DNA of 50,517 nucleotides from contig MU621214.1 in assembly GCA_025399215.1 (NCBI GenBank), positions 1 through 50,517 of the forward strand, written 5' to 3'. Source of the stretch: Globomyces pollinis-pini. Lineage: Eukaryota > Chytridiomycota > Chytridiomycetes > Rhizophydiales > Globomycetaceae. Positions 21,538 through 33,032 of this stretch are shown piece after piece. How positions within the stretch are numbered: position 1 is the stretch's first letter; every line of letters starts with the position of its first letter. The translations under genes and the position numbers were made by a program. Below the pieces are notes generated by a model, which saw nothing but the letters and a program-made list of their open reading frames with translations, did not search any database and had not been told where the DNA came from.

Positions 21538-22064
21538 TTAAGCAGATTTCTTGTGGACAGCTGGTTTAGCAGCAGTTCCTTCACGGAAACCGTTCTTGAA
21601 ACGACGAGCCATATTCTTTAAGTGAGACATACGTCCAGTTCCGGTGGTCTTTCGGCGAAGTCCCTTTTCACTCCATCCGTCTACAAGATTAGAAAGGGTA
21701 TCTTACAGCTTCGGGTCTTAGCAGCAGGATATCCACATTGAGCACAGGTCTTCTTTTGGTTGTGGAATGAACGACGTCCACAACGGCGACAGAGAGTGTG
21801 GGATTTGGTGTGTTTCTTACCGAACGATTGGGTACCTTTGGTCTAAATTGATGATTAGAAATAATTCATAAAGAAAACAAGGTAAAGAAACAAGTTAAGA
21901 GTGTTGAAAGAAGATTGTTGTTTGATGGAGAGAATGAATTTGAATCAACCAAACAAATGCATCCATCCATCCATCCTTTATAAGTGTGATTGATATCCAT
22001 TAGCATTTCAAATGAATTTTCCAATAAAATGATAGTATGATTGAAGTGTTTATATTCTTACCAT
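21538..22064 (-). CDS. RPL37: 60S ribosomal protein eL37
   Basis: The first exon is just the ATG, followed by a 219-nt intron (21843-22061), the largest in the window; a 26-nt intron (21681-21706) comes later. The product has 93 residues: [18 protein letters not shown], a C2C2 zinc finger (CRRC...CAQC), [19 protein letters not shown] and [16 protein letters not shown]. All are hallmark eL37 segments. It shares a divergent promoter with SAS10. The long intron carries an ATCC tetranucleotide run. Confidence 0.96.
21961..21976. repeat. (ATCC)4 microsatellite inside the eL37 first intron
   Basis: Four ATCC units on the plus strand. A three-unit run of the same repeat lies at 31743-31754 in the first intron of eS8. 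Confidence 0.7.
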
Positions 22065-22123
22065 TACGGAATTTAAAAAGTGAAATTTGCATTATTTTTC
22101 TTGGATTCTTCAGTATTGCTCCT

Positions 22124-22139
22124 AACCCTAGCTAGGGTT
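22124..22139. promoter_or_regulatory. 16-bp telobox palindrome in the eL37/SAS10 divergent promoter
   Basis: AACCCTAGCTAGGGTT is a perfect palindrome made of two inverted AACCCTA boxes, 60 bp from the eL37 start and 70 bp from the SAS10 start. AACCCTAA-type boxes bound by Tbf1-like Myb factors control ribosomal-protein and ribosome-biogenesis genes in many fungi (established). Two TGTCACAA copies lie next to it at 22153-22170. Joint control of both genes is inference. Confidence 0.55.
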
Positions 22140-22209
22140 TCAAAAGTCAAATTGTCACAAAATGTCACAATAATTTTATAATTTTTTTTTATTTTTTAAA
22201 AGTTCAACA

Positions 22210-24072
22210 ATGGCTAGAAAACGAAAATCACAAAAGAAAAAGGAACAGAAAATTCATGAATATTCAGAAACAAAAGCAAGTTTAGACAATTTAGATCAAA
22301 ATTCTGAAGATGAATGTAACTAGTATTATTACTCTAATTATAAAGTTCAAGACCAACGCGAAACTATTCACTTTGGAAATAATTCAATTATTGATAATGA
22401 AAATGATCGTATTATATAATCATTAATTCTTGTAGTTGAAGACCATGAAGTATTCGCTCTAGATTCTGACCAAGACTCAATTGGTGAAGAAGAGGAAATG
22501 TTACAAAACTTTAAAGCTCAAAATAAGTATCTTCTAAATCAAGACGGTTCAGATTTAGATGATGATGAACGACAATCAGATTTAGATGAAGGTTGGGGTA
22601 AAAAAAGGTCACAGTATTATCAACCTGATGAAGTCTCTTCGGATGATGATGAAGGTATATTTAAATTCTATTGATATTCTTTATAGCAAAAGAAGAAGAA
22701 GCTGAAGCTTTAAGATTACAAAAAAAGAGAATTGAAGCATTCACCGAAACGGATTTCGTTGAAGAAGACAATTTTGAAAATCTATTGCTTAAAAAGTCAG
22801 ATTCTAAAGTATCGACGATTGTTGAATTGGATGATGTGGACGGATTGTTAGAACCAGAACAAGTCGAAACCAATGTTTCTAAATTATCAAAAAAAGAGCA
22901 ACTTCAACTATTCAAGTCAACCATGCCAGATGTTTTAAAGGTGCACAAAGAGTTTCAAAAAGTTTTTCAGAGCATTGAAGAAACAGATGATGGTTTGAAG
23001 GATGAACGAGTATTATTTTTGGAATCTTTATATATGTCCAATATGGCTTTCTATCTTGCTTTAGCAGCAGGCGAAGACAATATTGCAAGAAAATCACACC
23101 CAGTGTTAAAGAAATTAGAAATATTTGCCGAGCTGCTACTGAAGTTGAAAGACGCAACTGATGATGATGATGAACTAGAATCTAATGGTGAAGAGTCAGA
23201 TATAGATGCTGAAATTGATTCTTTGAATGATAGTGAAGAAATGTTGGATGAGGATGAGGAAATTAATTCCGAAGAAGGGAGTGAAGATCTGGGAATGGAA
23301 AGTGACGAAAATTCGGATGTAGTGGACGATTTTCCAGTGGATGATTATGAGCCAATTGTTTCGAAAAAAAAATCAAAAATTAACCGTGTAAGTGAGCCGT
23401 TTGGAGAGGCAGATGGAATGGGTGAGGTGGACTTGGAAGACAAATTAATGCGAAAGAAATCTTTGCAATTCCATGTCAATCGAGTGGACCAGGTAATAGC
23501 TTTAATCTTCTTAATATGCATAGTCAATCGCCAAAAACCAATTTGTTAAGAAGGCAGCAAAAGGAGACAGTGATTTACCTTACAAATCAAAAGTGAAAGA
23601 GGCTGAAAAGAGCTTTGAAGATGGTAGCAACTCGGATGAGAATGAAACTCATGTTGATGAGGATGGAAATCATGTGGAAAATGTTTATGGAGAAATATCT
23701 GATCACAGCGATGAAGAAAATTCAGAGGATTATTATGAAGAGGTTCAGTCGTTGAAAAGAAAACGAAAATCAGAACGAGAAGAGTATCATAAACAATTAC
23801 ATGAGTCAACGGAGATGGAAGAAGGTGATTTGGAAGATCCAAATGCTCGTCGTAAAGCAACTTATAAGATCTTGTCAAATAGAGGATTAACACCCCGTCG
23901 TAAAAAGGAAGACAAGAATCCAAGAGTCAAGAAACGGAAAAAGTATGAAAAAGCCAAGAAAAAGTTGTCCTCCTTCCGTCGTGTTGCAGTTGATAAAACT
24001 AAACTCAAGGGTGCATATGCTGGAGAAATTACTGGTATCAACAGAAATGTCGCTCGTTCAACCAAATTTTAA
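22210..24072 (+). CDS. UTP3: SSU processome protein Sas10/Utp3
   Basis: The protein starts MARKRKSQKKKEQK and has long acidic, disordered stretches. The middle holds the Sas10/Utp3/C1D domain (KSTMPDVLKVHKEFQKVFQ, ESLYMSNMAFYLALAA, HPVLKKLEIFAELL). The C-terminus is the very conserved Sas10 tail: RRKATYKILSNRGLTPRRK, KNPRVKKRKKYEKAKKKL, GEITGINRNVARSTKF. Introns are short. Utp3 works in the nucleolus on early 18S rRNA processing and promotes decay of RNA by the exosome. The size, around 570-580 aa, is similar to fungal orthologues. Confidence 0.93.
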
Positions 24073-24242
24073 GTTTCTATGTTCTGAATTTCCAGAGGGA
24101 CATGACAAGTGCAATATCGTAGATTCCAATATATTATATTATACTCTTTCAATTTTTTGCTTAGGTTTTACAATTTCTACTTTTAGGATGACTTTATAAG
24201 TATATTAAATTCTAAACTCTCAAACGACGGCTATTTCTTTAC

Positions 24243-25291
24243 TCATACAGCTCTTTCAGCCCGTTCTACATAATCCAGTTGAATACGTTCACTAGTTGGA
24301 CTAACAGTACGATCACTTGTAACGAATTCGGATGAAATATCGGCATCATATGAAGGTATTTCACTTATTTCCTCTTCAACCGGTTTACTTTTAGTCAAAT
24401 ATGATAAATGATTTACATTTGCTGGGTCGTGAATGGATTTGTGTGTTGGGCAGTCGATCTTTGTCGTGAATGGGATGAATCTACGATTGGCCCTAAGAGT
24501 TTTAGTATATTGCTGGTATACCTGGACTAATAGTTATCGGTGTGTCCACATGTGGTTTAAGCTGTGTGAAAATCTAGGTTGAGTCTGAGAAAGTGTAGAT
24601 TACCTCATCTTTGGATTGCTAATATCAAAATAAAACAAGAAAATACCTTAATATCAAGTGGAGATATGGGAGATAGAATATCAGATTCCATGTTCAAGTC
24701 CAATTTCGACAAGCTTTTGGCTGGATGACCTCTTGGAGAGAGAGGTGGAGATACAACCTCACTTTTCTGGGCCATTGAAAGTGGAGATGAAGGTCTGTAC
24801 GCTGGTATACTTGGTATTGAATGTTTTAAAGTTTGAAGTGATGGTGGACTCATATGATTCAAATCCGTTAATGAATGAGATGCTGATTTTCTCAATGATT
24901 CCTTTGACGGGGATTTTGGTTGATCTGATAATTTGGGACGAGATAAAGCAACTTCAAGTGATAATTTCTTTCCAGATTGCTTAGCTGTAACCTACAAATA
25001 TTTAATTTAGTTCAAGGGAATACCCATTCATGATCAATGACTGATAATGTATTTTTCATTCCAAATCCTGTCAAGAAATCCTTTACAATCGAAAACATTT
25101 CTTCTTCTAATTATGGGTTAGTGTTTAATCTAATTACCTAAATCACTTTTTTTAGTTGCAAGTACATCTACTTCATCGTCTTCTAAAGCGTTTATTATGG
25201 AAGCTCGAAGTTGTGCCTTTAAAATCGATATTGCTCCGTTTTTAATGAGCGTTTGTTCAACAGATGATCTAATAGTTGCAAAATCTTCCAT
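24243..25291 (-). CDS. FOP/TON1/FOR20-type centrosomal or basal-body protein (LisH)
   Basis: Six introns of 28-32 nt leave exactly 290 codons. The N-terminal ~90 residues match the FOP dimerisation/LisH region: SSVEQTLIKNGAISILKAQL, RASIINALEDDEVDVLA, then EEMFSIVKDFLTGFGMKNT and TLSVIDHEW. The rest is Ser/Pro-rich and disordered with repeated SP sites (SPPLSPRG, SPISPLD), possible proline-directed kinase targets. Relatives (FGFR1OP, FOR20, OFD1, plant TON1) anchor microtubules at centrioles, basal bodies or the cell cortex. In fungi such proteins are expected in flagellated lineages, which makes this useful for placing the organism. Confidence 0.78.
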
Positions 25292-25441
25292 GTTAAGTTT
25301 TGGAAAAATGAACGCGACAGTGTTATGTGAGATAAACAAGTGTAAAGAAACTAAAAACACTCACAATATAAATTCAAGAATAGTAATGGTTTTGTTAAAG
25401 ATATTACAAGTTTATAAAGAATTAGTTGTCCCTAGTATTCA

Positions 25442-25843
25442 TTATATAGGTCGTAACAATTGTAGAAAGATTAAAAAACAACCAATGTATAATATAATGT
25501 TTAAAATCAAAGTAGTCCACATCAATATCCTGGCCAATTTAGAATAATATCGAGCAGAATCATATTTCTTACGTAAAATGAGGTTATCTACTCTTGATGC
25601 AAAGAATACTGATACTAAAGAAATTGGTAATACACACTAGAGTTAATAATAAATCAATACCAAACAGCAACACGATAAAATTGACAAGATGATTGATTCT
25701 CCCAAATAGGGTTTAATTGTGATAGATTCAGCCAATAGTTGAGATTCAAGATCACTAGTAGGTGATAGAAGTGGTCGGTTCGTAGAATTGCTAGAGGTAG
25801 AAGGTCTGTTTAGTAGAAGGTCGGAAGATTGTCGTGTATCCAT
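25442..25843 (-). CDS. CD225/dispanin-domain membrane protein
   Basis: One 24-nt intron leaves 126 codons. The N-terminal ~50 residues are Ser/Thr-rich and cytoplasmic. Then comes a first membrane segment with a Cys cluster (ILSILSCCCLCVLPISLV), FFASRVDNLILRKKYDSARY, YYSKLARILMW, and a second membrane segment (TTLILNIILYIGCFLIFL). This follows the CD225 pattern: a Cys-rich first helix, a loop with a K/RVD motif and an A.Y.SK.A segment, then a second helix. The domain is shared with animal IFITM and PRRT2 proteins and bacterial relatives, where membrane bending and fusion control are the known roles. The cysteines could be lipid-modified. Role in this organism is unknown. Confidence 0.75.
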
Positions 25844-26029
25844 AAGAAGGGAATTTGAATTGGATAAAAATCACATTCAATCACACCAAAGATTCAAATA
25901 AGCTATTTTGATACGCTTTAACCTTCATAGTAATTTATTCTTTATGGTTATTCAGTATTCTAGGATTTACTGAACAACGCTTTTTTTCCTGATTACATCC
26001 AGTTCCTTAAACACTTTACCAAAAAACTA

Positions 26030-29000
26030 ATGACATCAAGCGCTTCTTCAAGCTCAAACTTATCCATATCAGAACACAGAAATAGTAAAAAATCAGAACC
26101 AGAATCTTGGCTATTGCGACTATTCGAGAGTGATTTTTTTGATTCAAGACTGGCATTATCGTACCTCTTTAGATACCCTAAAAACGTTGGAATACATCAT
26201 TACGTAAGATTAATTTTGTATATGATGATTTATTCTATTAGATTTGTAAAGAACTGCGTAAATTTCCAGAAACTGATATTCAATTCTTATTACCACAAAT
26301 ATGGTATTTTTAATTACCCATTAAAACTCAGTCATATAATCATATCACGTCCACATGAATCTGCTGCACTAGAAGACTTTATCATGTCAATTTGTCAAAC
26401 ATCCAACCATATGGCAATTCTTGTAAATCACCACTTTAAAACTAATTTTTGATAGACTTTATGGTATCTAGAATCATATTTGAATGATTTACAAGTATTT
26501 TTATTGAATATCTTTTTACTCTTTCTTATAGACTGTGTTTACAATACAATCAGACTCTTATCAGTTATGTAAACGATTGCACTTGAAATGTCAAACAATT
26601 ATATTTGCAGATGCTAGCGAAGAAGAGAATATGGTACAGGATGTTCAACAAATGTCGGCTGATATGCAATTATCTGCACACATCCCTCCTACTGTTGTTG
26701 GAATAGGACTGATGTTAGCCTCATTGTCTACTCCAATAATCGCTCAAAATCACAAGTCAATTATTTTATCACAAGGAAAACAATTACGGTTTGATAATCC
26801 CTTTGGAGATGAGGACAGTGATTCGGAATATGAACTTCGCAGCCAGGAATCTGTAGAAGAGTTTGATATAAAAAGGTCCATCACCGAAGAAATATTTTCT
26901 CGGATTCCTCAAAGTTCACCTACGATTGAGGAATTGGCGAAAGGCTCTGCATTTTCATTCAAATCTTTCGTTCGAAAAACATCCCGGTTTCATGAAAGGT
27001 CGCCATCTTCAGCTTCATTAGTTTCTAATCCAACACCTTTCATAACAGCGGAAAGTGAAGGGTATAGTAAAAGTTTGGATATACCAGATGAAGGCCATCG
27101 GTTATTAAATTCTCATTATTTTCATTCGGAAATTCAGTTTATAATGACACTAGTAGATATCTCGGAGAGACTAGTTCCATTTCCAAAGCATTCAAGGCAA
27201 TCTTCTTTGATTGCAGAGTTGACCCTTTTAAACCATAATTTGCCTGCTAACGTTTGTATTCCGTTTTGGTGCCCATCAGAAATTTGTAGTCAAAAGCATC
27301 ACCAAATTGTTCGGATAACGTTATCGGATTGTGTAGTGTTAAATTCAGCTGATAGAGTATCAACATTGTGTATACTAATATGTAGGTACCCTTTTTAATG
27401 ATTGTTGAAGTCATTGAAACGCTAGAGAATGTAAAGCGAAAATTTACACTTCCATCACAAAGAAAGAATTCCACCACAAAGGAATCCAAACAGGAATCAC
27501 CCACAAAATCACGTATGGTCAAGTATTGAATTGATATATTTAGGGCATTCGGTTGACTCTGTGAAATCGAATCGAGATTCAGCTGAATATTATCTATCAG
27601 TTATATCTAGAAGGCAATCAGTAACTGAAATGGCCACCCAGCAACCAGAATATGATATGAGTTTAAAGCCAATAAAATCGGTCAATCAGGACGAATTTTC
27701 AGATAGAATGCGTACCGCTGCTGTCATGCTTGCACAACTCTATCAACAGCAACAGAAGAAAGATATTTCGTTGAACATGAAAGGTTCTAGGTCTTCAACA
27801 CCAAGTAGGACACCATCATATTCTTTGGAATCTCTTAAAGGAGGATATTCTGCACCATCATCACCTAGAATGTCTGTATCAAATGATCACAAACGACAAC
27901 TTAGTAATTTTGAAGAAATAAGATCCCGGGTAATTAGAGAAATGACTGCATTAGAAGCGTCTAGACTGGAGACGTTATCATCACAACATGGTGGACCAAT
28001 TGACCCCACCGCAGCAGACGAATTACTACCGCACCGACAAGAAGAAGCTTTGCATGGTGGTGCCATACGTGATGATGATGACCCTAGTGGTAAGCAACTG
28101 TGCGATTAATTATCTAGCATCCGTGTTCCGTGAGCCATGGGAAACGAAGAAAAAACGAATTCAAGCAGCATCTCCGTACGGATCGGATCCTAATTGGCAA
28201 CTATACTCTGTGATTGTAAAGTCGGGGGCTGATTTACGTCAAGAACAACTTGCGTTGCAGCTAATCAGTGAAATACAACAAATCTGGAAATCGTTTAACT
28301 TAAATCTTTGGGTTTATCCATTCCGAATTTTAATAACTTCTAATCAATCAGGATTAATTGAAGTAATACCTGATTCTATTTCAATACATTCCATCAAAAA
28401 AGATGGTTATGTGAAGAATTTGAATCAGCCAGGCATTGCATATACTCTCTACGATCACTTTATCAAGGTACAAAGAGTTTGTATTAACATGGTAATAGGA
28501 GTTTGGGCAACCTGGTTGTGAAAACTTCCGAAAGGCCCAAGAGAACTTTATCCAATCTCTTGCCGCATATTCAATCATATGTTATCTTCTACAGATAAAA
28601 GACCGGTATGTTATGATGCAAAATTAAGTTTTAGTCATAATGGCAATATATTACTGGATTTAGAAGGACATATAACCCATATCGATTTTGGATTTATGCT
28701 CATGAATTCACCTGGTAGTGTTGGATTTGAATTGGCACCATTTAAATTGCCCCAAGAGTATATAGATATAATGGGTGGATATCAATCCGAGAGATTTGAA
28801 TATTTCCGACAACTGATGAAAGAAGGGTTTTTGGCATTACGTAAACGATCAGATTCAGTGTTAGGATTACTTGAGATAATGGAAAAAGGTATGAATACCA
28901 TCAAAAAGATATTTATGAGTTAGATTCACGATTACCATGCTTTACTGGAATAACCAACAAACCAAATGCTATTCCTGTTGCTCCCCCACCAACCTCTGAT

Positions 29001-29204
29001 ACCGGTTCCATGGCATCTAGATACCCAGTCACTCATGCTTTACGTGAAAGATTTCAATTGGTTTTGACTGATGATGCGTTTTGTGAACATATTGATCGAT
29101 TAATTGAATCTTCTTGCAACAATATGTTTACAAAGTTGTATGATTCATTTCAAGTATGTTTTTGTAGGTTTAACATTTAGTATTTCGCTAACGGTATATT
29201 ATAA
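26030..29204 (+). CDS. PIK1: Phosphatidylinositol 4-kinase, PI4KB/Pik1 type
   Basis: About 960 residues over some ten short exons. The N-terminus has the lipid-kinase-unique helix ESWLLRLFESDFFDSRLAL and RYPKNVGIHHY. A disordered Ser-rich region follows. The kinase domain (from about 28080) shows REPWETKKKRIQAASPYG, SGADLRQEQLALQLI, PDSISIHSIKK, ENFIQSLAAYSI, the catalytic and DFG-like segment (LSFSHNGNILLDLEGHITH, IDFGFML) and LAPFKLPQEYIDIMGG. The end YFANGIL after a 27-nt intron matches the conserved Pik1/PI4KB C-terminus, which fixes the stop. The enzyme makes PI4P at the Golgi and in the nucleus, controlling secretion. Confidence 0.92.
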
Positions 29205-29357
29205 GCTCATTTAGATGGATTCATTTTCTAATAAATTATTTGAAGTAATTGAAAATCTTGACACTGTAAGTTTGATTTTAATAAAGTATTTTATTTTGAC
29301 ACGAGAGATAACTATAATTATAAGCTATAATATCATTAAGTATTCATCTGTCTAGTA

Positions 29358-31375
29358 CTAGTCGCTCTCATAGCCACCAAAGCCATGACTGTGACCACCA
29401 CCAAAGCCATGAGCACCACCAAAGCCATGACCACCACCAAAACCATGGCCTCCAAAGCCATGACTATGTCCACCTCCACCACCAAATCCAGAGAAACCTC
29501 CTTGTTGGAATCCAAATCCACCACCTCCACCTTGTGCAAATAAATCTGCTAGGTTGATTCCACCTCCTCCAAATCCACCTCCAAAACCATGACCACCTTC
29601 ACCTGCAGACGCTGATGAACCATCGACATTATGGCCTGCATCATATAACTGTTTTTTTCGTTCATCAGACAAAACACTGTAGGCCTCAGCAATTTCTTTG
29701 AATTTAGCATCTGCTCCTTCCCTTTCATTTTCAGGTAATAACGCCTGCTTATCTAGAAAATGAAAAACACGGGTGTCAAACCTGGATGATATTGTAAAGC
29801 GAGCTTTCTATAAGCTTTTTTAATTTGACTTTCACTTGGATCATCTTTTTTGGACAGACCCAATATTTTGTAGTAATCTTTTCGTTTGGAGATTTCCAAT
29901 GCCTTTTTGGCTGATTGAAGCGCTGCAGCAATTTCTGTAAAAAAATAAGAAAAGTTTCAAATTAACCTCTATTGCTTGGATCTAAGGCACGACAGGTTTC
30001 ATAGGTGCGGACAGTTTCTTCAAATTCTTCAGACTTTGAATATGCGTCAGCTAACCGAAGATAGATCTTAGAAAACAGAGGCTGCTGAGTAGACATTTGC
30101 TTATCTTCATTTGAAATATCTTTTCCTTCTAACGAGTCTTTTGGGAAACAAATTTTTTCCAATATGGCAAGCGCTGATTTGCAATCTTCAATAACAAGGT
30201 CATATTTAGACATCTAATCCATCAGTACTAAAAATAGATACTCTGCTGTAAACAATAGCACGGTTGCTCAAAACCTTAGCTTTGATTATAGCACCTTCTG
30301 GGTCCTCTGCCAAATATTCACTATATGCAGCAATGGCACCATCCAAATCTCCACTTTTGAAAGCATCATTTCCTGCAGCTTTAATTTTTTCCAATTTCTT
30401 TATGTGTTTAAAAAGAGTTCGAGAATCCTTGTGATCAGGATCAAATTGAAGAGATTGACTCAGAAATTGAGATACAGTTGATGCTGCGTGAGAATCTAAC
30501 AAATGCATAGACTTTGCTCTAACATAAATTGCATCTGAATTTCTCGATTCTGCGGTTGTTCGTAATAATGACCTGAAAATTATTTAAAAACATATGTACA
30601 TTGCGATTTGTCCAGCTTCATCTGCATCCCATAGACCCAACAAAGCTTTTGCGCGATATAATCTCCAAGAGGTTGGAATTCGAGACATTCTTGAAGTATC
30701 AATAGAAGAGATTGCTGAAAATAAATCATAATTAAATTACAATTAGGTAAGCCAGTGCCTCTCAAGGTAATATCAACTAATATTATAGCTTGTTCAATTT
30801 GCTTTAAAGCAGTCAAGAAATCCCCATCTTCAAGTGCAAGTTTATATGCATCTACTCGCTTAATGATTTGATTAACATTGTCAATCTGGCAGGTTAAAAA
30901 CTTCAATAAGATCACCTCAGTTCGAACTGCTTGAGCATGGTTGGAGATATTTTTTGGTTTTAAAAGTTGGGCTTTTTTGAGTTGAGCAAGTGCGTCACTT
31001 AAATTTCCCAAATGAACTTGGCATTTAGCAGCTCTAAAATATGCCTTTGATAGTTCCGGATCTAGAGCTAATGCTTGAATACAGTCTTGAAAAGCATCAG
31101 AGTAGGAGTTAGTTTGGAGGAGAGCAGCGGCTCTGTTTGTTAAATACAAAGGTTGAGCTGGATTCAATTCTACTGATTAAAAAACAGAATGACAAACCTA
31201 TATTGTTAGTAAATCAAACATGCCTATTGCTTTTGAGTACAAGTCAATGGCAGCAGGATAATCAGCCTGTTTAAATAGAATATTAGCCTGATCCTTCAAT
31301 TGTTCAGCTTCGGTAATATTGTCAATCCTAAGTCCATTAGCTTGAAGTCCAATACATTGGTGAATCAGCCATCAT
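29358..31375 (-). CDS. DNAJC7-like co-chaperone (TPR repeats plus J domain)
   Basis: Seven introns leave exactly 598 codons. Several TPR units run through the first ~450 residues ([54 protein letters not shown]). A J domain follows with the HPD motif split by a 29-nt intron (KALQYHPDKQALLP region) and [16 protein letters not shown]. The tail is Gly/His-rich ([13 protein letters not shown]). Relatives sort clients between Hsp70 and Hsp90. The intron at 31170-31223 is 54 nt, begins with GC rather than GT, and is divisible into two tiny introns; splicing it restores SKAIELNPAQP, the normal TPR sequence. Confidence 0.9.
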
Positions 31376-31711
31376 TCTTTGTGTTTTCAAAGAGTCAGAA
31401 AAGTGGAAAAAAATTCAATCTCAAACACATCTATGAGAATGCACTAGAAGAAAGTTGAACATCAAACAAGGTAGTGATACTCAATGTTTATTGGTTATTG
31501 TACACTTGAACTATTCATTACAACTTGGAAAATCATGGATCACCTTCAATTGACTGGCAATCGGCAACAGCGTTCAATCTCTAACACTAATCACTCTCTT
31601 CCTATTTTCTTCTAGTATCTGTGAATGGGAATCACTCAAATATTTGATTTATCTTTTGGTGTGGCGTGGCTAAAGTCTCAAGTTTCTCTTTGTTTTTCTT
31701 TACATTTAATC

Positions 31712-32581
31712 ATGGGTAAGTCAACATACAGCAAGTCAATCAATCCATCCATCCATTAATGCAATACAGTGTAGTATTCAGTATTTCAACTGTCAGTATT
31801 CAATAATTGTCTGTGATTACTGGATACATTTACTGTGGATGGATATCTATTTCAATCATTTTATTGCACAAAACACATTCTGACTTTCTTAGGTATTTCC
31901 AGAGACAGTCGTCACAAACGTGCTCACACCGGTGCCAAACGTGCTCACTACCGTAAGAAGAGGAAATTCGAAATGGGTCGTCAAGCTGCCAACACCAAAA
32001 TTGGTGGTAAGCGAGTCACCGTTATCCGTGTCCGTGGTGGAAACACTAAATATCGTGCTCTTCGTCTTGATTCTGGTAACTTCTCCTGGGGTTCCCAAGC
32101 AACTACTTCCAAGGCTCGTATTGTCAGAGTAGTGTACAATGCTTCCAACAACGAATTGGTCCGTACCAACACTCTCGTCAAGGGATGTATTGTTGAAATC
32201 GATGCTGTTCCATTCCGTCAATGGTTTGAACGTCACTATGCTGTTCCAATCTCAAAGAAAAAGGTATGCATAAATGGCTTGAGCAGTCATGTGGGGAAAC
32301 ATGTTACTGACTCTATTAGAATGCCGAATTAGAGAACGCTGCAGAAAAGAAATCCAACCATGTTCAACGTAAACTCGATGCTCGTAAAGGTGACTCCAAG
32401 GTTGAAACTGAATTGGCCAACCAAATCACTGCTGGACGTGTCCTTGGTAAATTTATTTTTTTATTCATTTTTAGCCCGTCTCGCTTCCCGTCCAGGTCAA
32501 TCTGGCCGTGCTGATGGTTACATCCTTGAAGGAAAAGAACTCGAATTCTACCTTCGTAAACTCAGATCAAGAAAGGCTTAA
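31712..32581 (+). CDS. RPS8: 40S ribosomal protein eS8
   Basis: The first exon is ATGG, followed by a 177-nt intron (31716-31892). Further introns of 56 and 28 nt leave exactly 203 codons. The product begins [19 protein letters not shown] and has [63 protein letters not shown] and [19 protein letters not shown]. All are conserved in eS8. Length fits (yeast 200, human 208). Splicing just after the start codon with a long first intron mirrors eL37 in this window. Confidence 0.96.
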
Positions 32582-33032
32582 ATTTCTTCTTGATAGTGTC
32601 ATAATAAAACTATTTCATGACTTATTTTAAATTATTATATCCTAACTATACTCATCTCAGTATGAATGTTTAACAATTGATCATTGTTGGTTCACTTGTA
32701 TTTGTTGAGTGCCATACAAAAGATAAGGACAAAACCTTTTGGTTTCTGAATTAATTTATTAATGAAAAACGAGAACTATTTATACTAATAGTGGAGACCA
32801 GTGATGGACCGTGATAGCCCAAATAAACAATTAAGTCTCGTCCGATTCTAGATCACCATAAATGGTCCACAATGACTGTCTCTAATTCAAGTCAACGGAG
32901 TTTCAGTCACATTAATACTCAATGGAAGGGGTATGTATGTGTATTGGTGATGAAATGAAAGACAACACGTGATTTTACATTACTATAAACGCGCGTTAAA
33001 GTTTATTTACTATCTCAAGCACAACCATACTT
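32582..33032. other. Intergenic region, no gene seen
   Basis: A 451-bp AT-rich spacer between eS8 and the RdRP gene, the longest on this strand in the second half of the window. It must hold the eS8 terminator and the RdRP promoter. I find no coding frame, tRNA-like element or repeat. Confidence 0.6.

Noticed and set aside
26030..29204. A 14-nt plus 13-nt back-to-back intron pair before the PI4-kinase last exon
   Set aside because: The 27-nt interval contains an AG|GT, but each part is too short to be spliced alone; a single 27-nt intron is normal here.
29215..29290. Short open frame MDSFSNKLFEVIENLD after the PI4-kinase gene
   Set aside because: The kinase ends at its conserved YFANGIL tail at 29204. 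This fragment has no partner exon and lies in the 3' flank.
31716..31892. Intronic C/D-box snoRNA in eS8, as in animal RPS8 introns
   Set aside because: A CTGA near the 3' end could be a D box, but no proper C box (RTGATGA) or terminal stem is present.
31889..32236. 115-codon antisense frame opposite eS8, and similar frames opposite GH1 and the transporter
   Set aside because: These are shadows of highly conserved coding exons on the other strand.
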